From the NCBI RefSeq assembly GCF_003315035.1, contig NZ_QNRE01000004.1:186001-250000 (forward strand): DNA of 64,000 nucleotides. The letters run 5' to 3'. Within the stretch, counting starts at the first letter, position 1. The number at the start of each line of letters is the position of its first letter. Position numbers and translations under genes: made by a program. This document shows, in pieces, positions 63,318-64,000 of the stretch. Below the pieces are notes generated by a model that did not search any database, was not told the origin of the DNA, and saw only the letters and a program-made list of their open reading frames with translations. The stretch is from Nocardia puris. GTDB taxonomy: Bacteria > Actinomycetota > Actinomycetes > Mycobacteriales > Mycobacteriaceae.

Positions 63318-63926
63318 TCAGCTCGCCGGCCGGACCCCCGCGAGGGTGACGAGCATGTCGGCGATCGCCTCCACATCCCCGGCCGAGCGCGCCGGATCCG
63401 GATTCACCACGTGCTGCATGATCAGCCCGTCGATATTGGCCACGACCACGCGGGCGAGCCGGTCGAACGGCACCGCGCACGTCTCACCGGCCCGGTGCGC
63501 GGCCTCCCGCGACCACTCCGTCACGACCTCGGTGTAGCGCTCGTACTGCCGGCGCGCGAGCCACTCCAAGCCCGGGGTGCGCAGCGCATGGGTGACCAGT
63601 TCGACCTGCAACAGCTGCAGTTGGCTCTGCTCGTCGACCAGTTCGTTCCAGAAGGTGCGCAGTCCGTGGCGGATCGCGTTCGCCAGGCCGTGTTCGGTGT
63701 CGGCGGTGCGCCGCAGGACGTCGGCGATCTCGTCCACCACGTCCTCGATCACCGCTTGCAGCAGGCCCTGTTTGGAGGGGAAGACGTACTGGAGCGTGCC
63801 GAGGGGGATGCCCGCCTCGGTCGCCACCGCGCGCATCGTGGTGCGGCCCACGCCTTCCCGGATGAGCACGGCGCGCGCGGCCGCCACCGCCTGCTTGGTT
63901 CGCAGCGCGGACTCGACGTACGGCAT
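63318..63926 (-). CDS. TetR/AcrR-family regulator
   Basis: This 202-residue repressor has an N-terminal HTH (AARAVLIREGVGRTTMRAVATEAGIPLGTLQYVFPSKQGLLQAVI in outline) and an all-helical ligand domain (FWNELVDEQSQLQLLQVELV, RVVVANIDGLIMQHVV). ATG 63926 with GGGAG upstream is chosen; ATG 63938 is possible. It precedes the amine oxidase gene in the same direction and probably controls it. The frame continues to the window edge without a better start. Confidence 0.88.
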   Translation of the reverse strand: MPYVESALRTKQAVAAARAVLIREGVGRTTMRAVATEAGIPLGTLQYVFPSKQGLLQAVIEDVVDEIADVLRRTADTEHGLANAIRHGLRTFWNELVDEQSQLQLLQVELVTHALRTPGLEWLARRQYERYTEVVTEWSREAAHRAGETCAVPFDRLARVVVANIDGLIMQHVVNPDPARSAGDVEAIADMLVTLAGVRPAS

Positions 63927-64000
63927 CGCATCTCCCATCTCCGGCGCGCCCGACCCGGCCACGGTCGCCGTAGCCAGGCTTATCACACCCACTGTGCCCG

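Overview
The window is high-GC actinobacterial DNA with frequent GTG/TTG starts and ATGA gene overlaps. Gene content and order point to a member of the Mycobacteriales, most like Nocardia. The strongest clue is a backbone that follows M. tuberculosis Rv0046c-Rv0058 (recalled from knowledge of that genome, not computed here): ino1 (23166-24263), PadR regulator (24256-24813), DUF1707 membrane protein, DUF5318 protein (27315-27734), ponA1 (27835-30765) and a GT87 mannosyltransferase (30834-32546). It resumes with rpsF-ssb-rpsR-rplI (51876-53578) and dnaB (54265-57357).

Left part (1-23 kb), metabolic and accessory genes: a polar amino-acid ABC transporter (119-2632); two P450s, one a free-standing CYP102-type heme domain in an overlapping operon with a MAB_1171c-type membrane protein and an ImmA/IrrE metallopeptidase (5730-8736); a sugar-import ATPase (8965-10047) detached from the LpqY-SugA-SugB-like genes (15672-18922); an HxlR regulator divergent from a thiolase; menC; a DUF2786 / HELAHH pair; a first class A PBP (19095-21386); two GyrI-like proteins; and a YefM/RelE-type toxin-antitoxin pair with two TGTACA operators.

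Middle part (32.5-50.2 kb), between the GT87 gene and rpsF: a large tellurium-resistance-type (Ter) stress cluster. It holds two multidomain TerD proteins, three consecutive AIM24 proteins, a membrane Ser/Thr kinase with two lipoproteins, and a biosynthetic operon (coiled-coil protein, CitE-like lyase, a double phosphoribosyltransferase fusion with TRSP and PELOTA domains, HAD phosphatase). A canonical TerD, a DUF475/TerC membrane protein and a TerA-like protein complete it. This matches the Ter-linked nucleoside-like metabolite module predicted by comparative genomics, but here the two PRTase proteins are one ORF joined by a 5 x 13-residue repeat linker.

Right part (50-64 kb): rpsF-rplI, then a 686-base gap with a DnaA-box cluster, then dnaB interrupted by two inteins (a 145-aa mini-intein with class 3 features in the Walker A motif and a 425-aa LAGLIDADG intein). 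Then come an XRE regulator with repeated palindromes at its start, and a rifamycin-response locus: a 19-bp RAE palindrome, a glycosyltransferase gene with a large internal deletion, and a HelR-type RNA polymerase ATPase. A flavin amine oxidase with a TetR regulator closes the window.

Two genes (nitroreductase 5057-5338, glycosyltransferase 60357-61007) carry in-frame internal deletions that join their N- and C-termini. No rRNA, tRNA, IS element or CRISPR array was recognised.
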